Assembly (NCBI RefSeq): GCF_002554705.1
Contig: NZ_PDEP01000002.1
Span: forward strand, 226,001 to 290,000
Source: Longimonas halophila
GTDB lineage: Bacteria; Bacteroidota; Rhodothermia; Rhodothermales; Salinibacteraceae
Length of the DNA: 64,000 nt
Direction of reading: 5' to 3'
Shown piece by piece: positions 61,243 to 64,000 of the stretch. The notes under the pieces are model-generated. The model was not told the DNA's origin. It worked only from the letters and a program-made list of their open reading frames with translations, and did no database searches. Position numbers and translations under genes: made by a program. The number at the start of each line of letters is the position of its first letter. Position 1 is the stretch's first letter.

Positions 61243-62652
61243 TTAAGCGCGGTCAAGACCCAATCGCCGTCGCACGTAGTCGTCGCGATAGAGTTCAGGA
61301 TACGCGTGGCGAAATTCGCTTTTTTTGGACGGGTCGAGGCGAAAAGCCGTCTTGAGAGCTCGAATGCTTTCATCGGTGCGCCCCACAGCAAGCAGGGCTT
61401 TGGCCTGATGGAAGTACGGGTTGGCAGCATGCGGCGTAAGCGACTGCGCTGTTCGGTAGGCGTTCAGGGCCTCTTCAGCGTTACCCAGTTGGAAGAGCGT
61501 TTCGGCGTATCCGAGCCAGGCATGGCTGTTTTCCTTGTCGAGTTTCAGCGCTGCATGGTAGGAAGTTAGCGCCTCTTCGAATGCACGCAGTTGAAAAGCC
61601 GTGTCGCCTTTCGCATTCCAGAACTTCGGATTGGTATTGTCAAGGTGCGTGGCGTAGTCAAAACAGTCGAAGGCCTCTGTTAGCTCGTTGCGCGCCACAT
61701 AGCAACTGCCGAGTCCATACCAGGCTTCCGGGTAGGCCGACTCTTCGTCAAGCGCCTCTTGATAGTAGGCAAAAGCCTGTTCAATATCGGTTTTTTCCTC
61801 GTAGGCCAGTGCAATGTTGTAGAATGTAGCCGCATCGGGCCCTTCGAGCTCAAGGACATGCTCGTAGCTGGTGATGGCCTCGTTAAGGCGGCCCTGGTTG
61901 GCAAGCGCGTTGCCTCGGTTGTAGTGGGCAGAAGCAAAGTCGTCTTGAATAGCAAGAGCCAGGTCGTATGAGAACACAGCCTCATCGAATTTGCCCATGC
62001 GGTTGAGCACAATGCCGCGGTTGTACCACGCGTCGTGGGCGTACGGATCCAAATCGAGATGGCGGTCATAGGCCGCAACGCTTTCAGCGTCGTTGCCCAG
62101 GCGGTCGTGGCAGTAGCCCAGTTCGTACCACACTTCGGGGTGCTCGGGGTGCAGGTCAGCACACCGCTGAAATGCTTCAGCGGCCTGCTGCAGATGGTTC
62201 GCACGTTCCAGCGTAATCCCCTGGTTGAAGTACGCCTCCGCATGCAGGGGGTTAATCGCAAGCGCGTCGTCGTAGGCCGAAAGGGCCTCCTTAGGGCGGC
62301 CCAAGCTGTCGAGGGTAATGCCAATATTGACGAGCGTTTCCGGGTCAGCAGGGTTGAGTTCGCGCGCTTTCTGATAGGTGCGCAACGCTTCCCGATAGCG
62401 CCCCAGGTTATTGAGCAGGATGCCCCGGCGGAGCCAGCCATCCGCCGAGTACGGATGCAGGTCAAGCAGGTGGTCGATCACGTTCAGGGCGTTCTCAAAA
62501 GCGCCGAGTTCGTAGTAATGCGTGGCCACAGCCTCCAGCTCGTTCGAGTCGAAATACGCGTTGGTGCCATGCGTTTCATACGCATCCACCAGTTCTTGCA
62601 GGCGGGCGTCAGACGACGAGCCGTCAAAATTGTCAAAGCCGAAGTCGAACAT
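61243..62652 (-). CDS. Tetratricopeptide repeat protein
   Basis: A 469-residue protein made almost wholly of TPR units (about twelve, of 34 residues; for example GWLRRGILLNNLGRYREALR, AYFNQGITLERANHLQQAAE, AWYNRGIVLNRMGKFDEAVF, AWLGYAETLFQLGNAEEALN) after a start MFDFGFDNFDGSSSDARLQE. No signal peptide is seen, so it is probably a cytosolic scaffold. ATG 62652 is chosen; the frame continues to 62784 without TPR sequence. It lies 26 bp upstream of the DUF368 gene. Confidence 0.9.
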   Translation of the reverse strand: MFDFGFDNFDGSSSDARLQELVDAYETHGTNAYFDSNELEAVATHYYELGAFENALNVIDHLLDLHPYSADGWLRRGILLNNLGRYREALRTYQKARELNPADPETLVNIGITLDSLGRPKEALSAYDDALAINPLHAEAYFNQGITLERANHLQQAAEAFQRCADLHPEHPEVWYELGYCHDRLGNDAESVAAYDRHLDLDPYAHDAWYNRGIVLNRMGKFDEAVFSYDLALAIQDDFASAHYNRGNALANQGRLNEAITSYEHVLELEGPDAATFYNIALAYEEKTDIEQAFAYYQEALDEESAYPEAWYGLGSCYVARNELTEAFDCFDYATHLDNTNPKFWNAKGDTAFQLRAFEEALTSYHAALKLDKENSHAWLGYAETLFQLGNAEEALNAYRTAQSLTPHAANPYFHQAKALLAVGRTDESIRALKTAFRLDPSKKSEFRHAYPELYRDDYVRRRLGLDRA

Positions 62653-62945
62653 GCGTATAGCGCGTCGGTTCGTAGTGGTCGAGACGCTGATTGGCCGCAA
62701 CATATAGCCCCGTAGGGCAACAGCCCAGTACTCCAATAGTACGATATAGACGGGGGCAGATGCAAGGTGTGTTGGCGCAAACACGTACTCTTTTTGCGAA
62801 ACGAGTACATAGCTGTACCAATCCCTTTACGCGCTACGCGAATAGCATCGTATGCACGGCGCAGCGTTTGTGGAGCGTAACATTCGTTGTAGGTAGATGC
62901 GCAGGCACGGTTCAACACAGCCCTCACAGTAGATGCAGACCCCCG

Positions 62946-63578
62946 ATGTTCATTACATTCGAAGGGATTGACGGAAGCGGGAAGAGTACGCAGATGCGCC
63001 ATTTGGCCACATGGCTTCAAGAACGAGGGCAGGCCGTTGAAACGATGCGCGACCCAGGCGGAACTCAGGTGGCTGAGCAGGTTCGCACACTGCTTCTGGA
63101 TCCTACGTCATCACTCGATAACCGTACCGAGCTGTTTCTTTTTGCCGCGGCTCGTGCACAGCTGGTTGCTGAGCGCATCCGCCCAGCGCTGCAGGCAGGA
63201 CGCGTGGTGTTGTGCGACCGTTTCTACGACTCTACCACAGCATACCAGGGTGGCGGACGTAACACGGTGCCGCGCGCATGGCTACACTCGCTTCATGAGC
63301 AAACCACTGGTGGGCTCATGCCCACGCGCACGTACCTTATTGATGTGCCTGTGGAAGAAGCAGCACGGCGGCGGCGTGGTGAGTCTGATGACCGCATGGA
63401 GCAAGAGGCATGGGCATTCCATGAGCGTGTGCGCACTACCTATCGTAGCTTAGCAGAAGAGGAGCCCACCCGCGTATGCTGCATTGATGGCACACAATCA
63501 CCTGTGCAGGTGCAGGGGGCAATTCGGGCCGACCTGAAGGCAATTTGGCCGTCTGTAGGAGCAGGAACCCCCTCATAG
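62946..63578 (+). CDS. tmk: Thymidylate kinase
   Basis: Phosphorylates dTMP to dTDP. The 210-residue protein starts FITFEGIDGSGKSTQMRHL (P-loop) and has the RDPGG motif, VVLCDRFYDSTTAYQGGGR (DR[YF]) and the LID region ARRRRGESDDRME. ATG 62946 is chosen over an upstream frame start at 62691. It is divergent from the TPR gene. Confidence 0.97.
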   Translation: MFITFEGIDGSGKSTQMRHLATWLQERGQAVETMRDPGGTQVAEQVRTLLLDPTSSLDNRTELFLFAAARAQLVAERIRPALQAGRVVLCDRFYDSTTAYQGGGRNTVPRAWLHSLHEQTTGGLMPTRTYLIDVPVEEAARRRRGESDDRMEQEAWAFHERVRTTYRSLAEEEPTRVCCIDGTQSPVQVQGAIRADLKAIWPSVGAGTPS

Positions 63579-63731
63579 AGCAGCGGTTCGCTTCGTGCCT
63601 TCTGTAGTCGGCAGCTTGCAAGTACAAGTCTTCCTCTTGATTGGCTGGATAGCTTTACAAGGAAGGTCGCAAGCATAGCTTCCGAAGGAGCGCACTCCGT
63701 GTTTTTACGAGCAGTACCGTCTCCACTCGTT

Positions 63732-64000
63732 ATGTCTACTCTCTCCGATGAACGGCGCGACGAAGTGCGCAATATCTTTCAAGCATTTCTGAAGCGTCGC
63801 AACAAGCGACAGACGCCAGAGCGTTTGGCAGTGCTCGACGAAATGTACCGCACCGATGAGCACATCGATGCAGATGAACTGTTCGTGCGCCTTAAGCAGA
63901 AGGGAGCTGATGTAAGTCGCGCTACTGTATATAACACCCTCGATCTATTACTGGAGTGCGACCTGGTCGTACGTCATCAGTTTGGCAAAAACCAGTCGAA
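63732..64000 (+). CDS. Fur-family transcriptional regulator (5' part, cut by window end)
   Basis: The first 89 residues: a start STLSDERRDEVRNIFQAFLK, then RQTPERLAVLDEMYRTDEHI and the winged-helix segment VSRATVYNTLDLLLECDLV, the Fur/PerR/Zur signature. The C-terminal metal and dimer domain lies beyond the window, so Fur, PerR or Zur cannot be told apart. Confidence 0.9.
   Translation, partial: MSTLSDERRDEVRNIFQAFLKRRNKRQTPERLAVLDEMYRTDEHIDADELFVRLKQKGADVSRATVYNTLDLLLECDLVVRHQFGKNQS

Overview
The window is a bacterial chromosome segment of moderately high GC. It fits best with the Rhodothermia (Salinibacter/Rhodothermus-like branch near Bacteroidetes). Pointers are the rpmB-rpmG-DUF4295 trio, BF3164-like beta-propeller lipoproteins, a carboxypeptidase-regulatory-like outer-membrane protein, a LAGLIDADG intein in DnaB, and few visible Shine-Dalgarno sequences. 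This placement is inference; no 16S gene is present.

0-13.5 kb, origin region: DUF177-rpmF-plsX lie on the minus strand, dnaA and dnaN on the plus strand. A sigma factor and a membrane protein that may be its anti-sigma partner follow, then the SRP RNA, yajC, a RibBA-type protein with a decayed GTP cyclohydrolase II half, and pgi. Four perfect DnaA boxes precede dnaA. A much denser array of 12 perfect boxes, followed by DnaA-trio triplets and an AT-rich stretch, lies after pgi at 13.13-13.54 kb and is the best oriC candidate.

13.5-36.9 kb, housekeeping: comEC, nusB, a PPP phosphatase, ychF, HMG-CoA synthase, a lipoprotein, a LolC/E-like permease, rpmB-rpmG-DUF4295, and tRNA-Pro. Next is a tRNA-Arg(UCU) split by a 631-nt group I intron that encodes a PD-(D/E)XK homing endonuclease, then tRNA-Cys. 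dnaB carries an intein in its Walker A motif. The minus-strand series yicC-gmk-rpoZ-coaBC-udg follows, with tRNA-Ser, frr-pyrH-tsf-rpsB and rpsI-rplM. S2 has a long acidic N-terminal extension.

36.9-43.8 kb, accessory island of lower GC: it is bounded by a 63-bp remnant of the priA 3' end at 37.46 kb and the real priA 3' end at 43.83 kb, in the same orientation. Inside are a pair of about 168-bp direct repeats, a carboxypeptidase-regulatory-like protein, a redoxin-like membrane protein, and a tandem duplication. Each duplicated unit is a structured leader, a small Cys-containing peptide gene, a perfect 15-16 bp hairpin and a 366-aa lipoprotein propeller.

46.5-54.3 kb, RiPP cluster of the lasso-peptide type: a plus operon (ABC exporter, nucleotidyltransferase, B2 protease, B1 leader-recognition protein) converges on a minus set (asparagine-synthetase-like cyclase, precursor, HPrK-like kinase, two further precursors). 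The three precursors were found by reading the intergenic DNA. They share a YxxPxLTT(Y/F)GSV leader, have exactly two cysteines each, and all end in Asp-Cys-Ser. The terminal Ser, the kinase and the nucleotidyltransferase together suggest C-terminal phosphorylation followed by further modification.

54.4-64 kb: a PD40-type lipoprotein, plsC, a TonB-dependent receptor, a DUF4019 protein, an OmpA-type lipoprotein, a DUF368 membrane protein, a TPR protein, tmk and the start of a Fur-family regulator.
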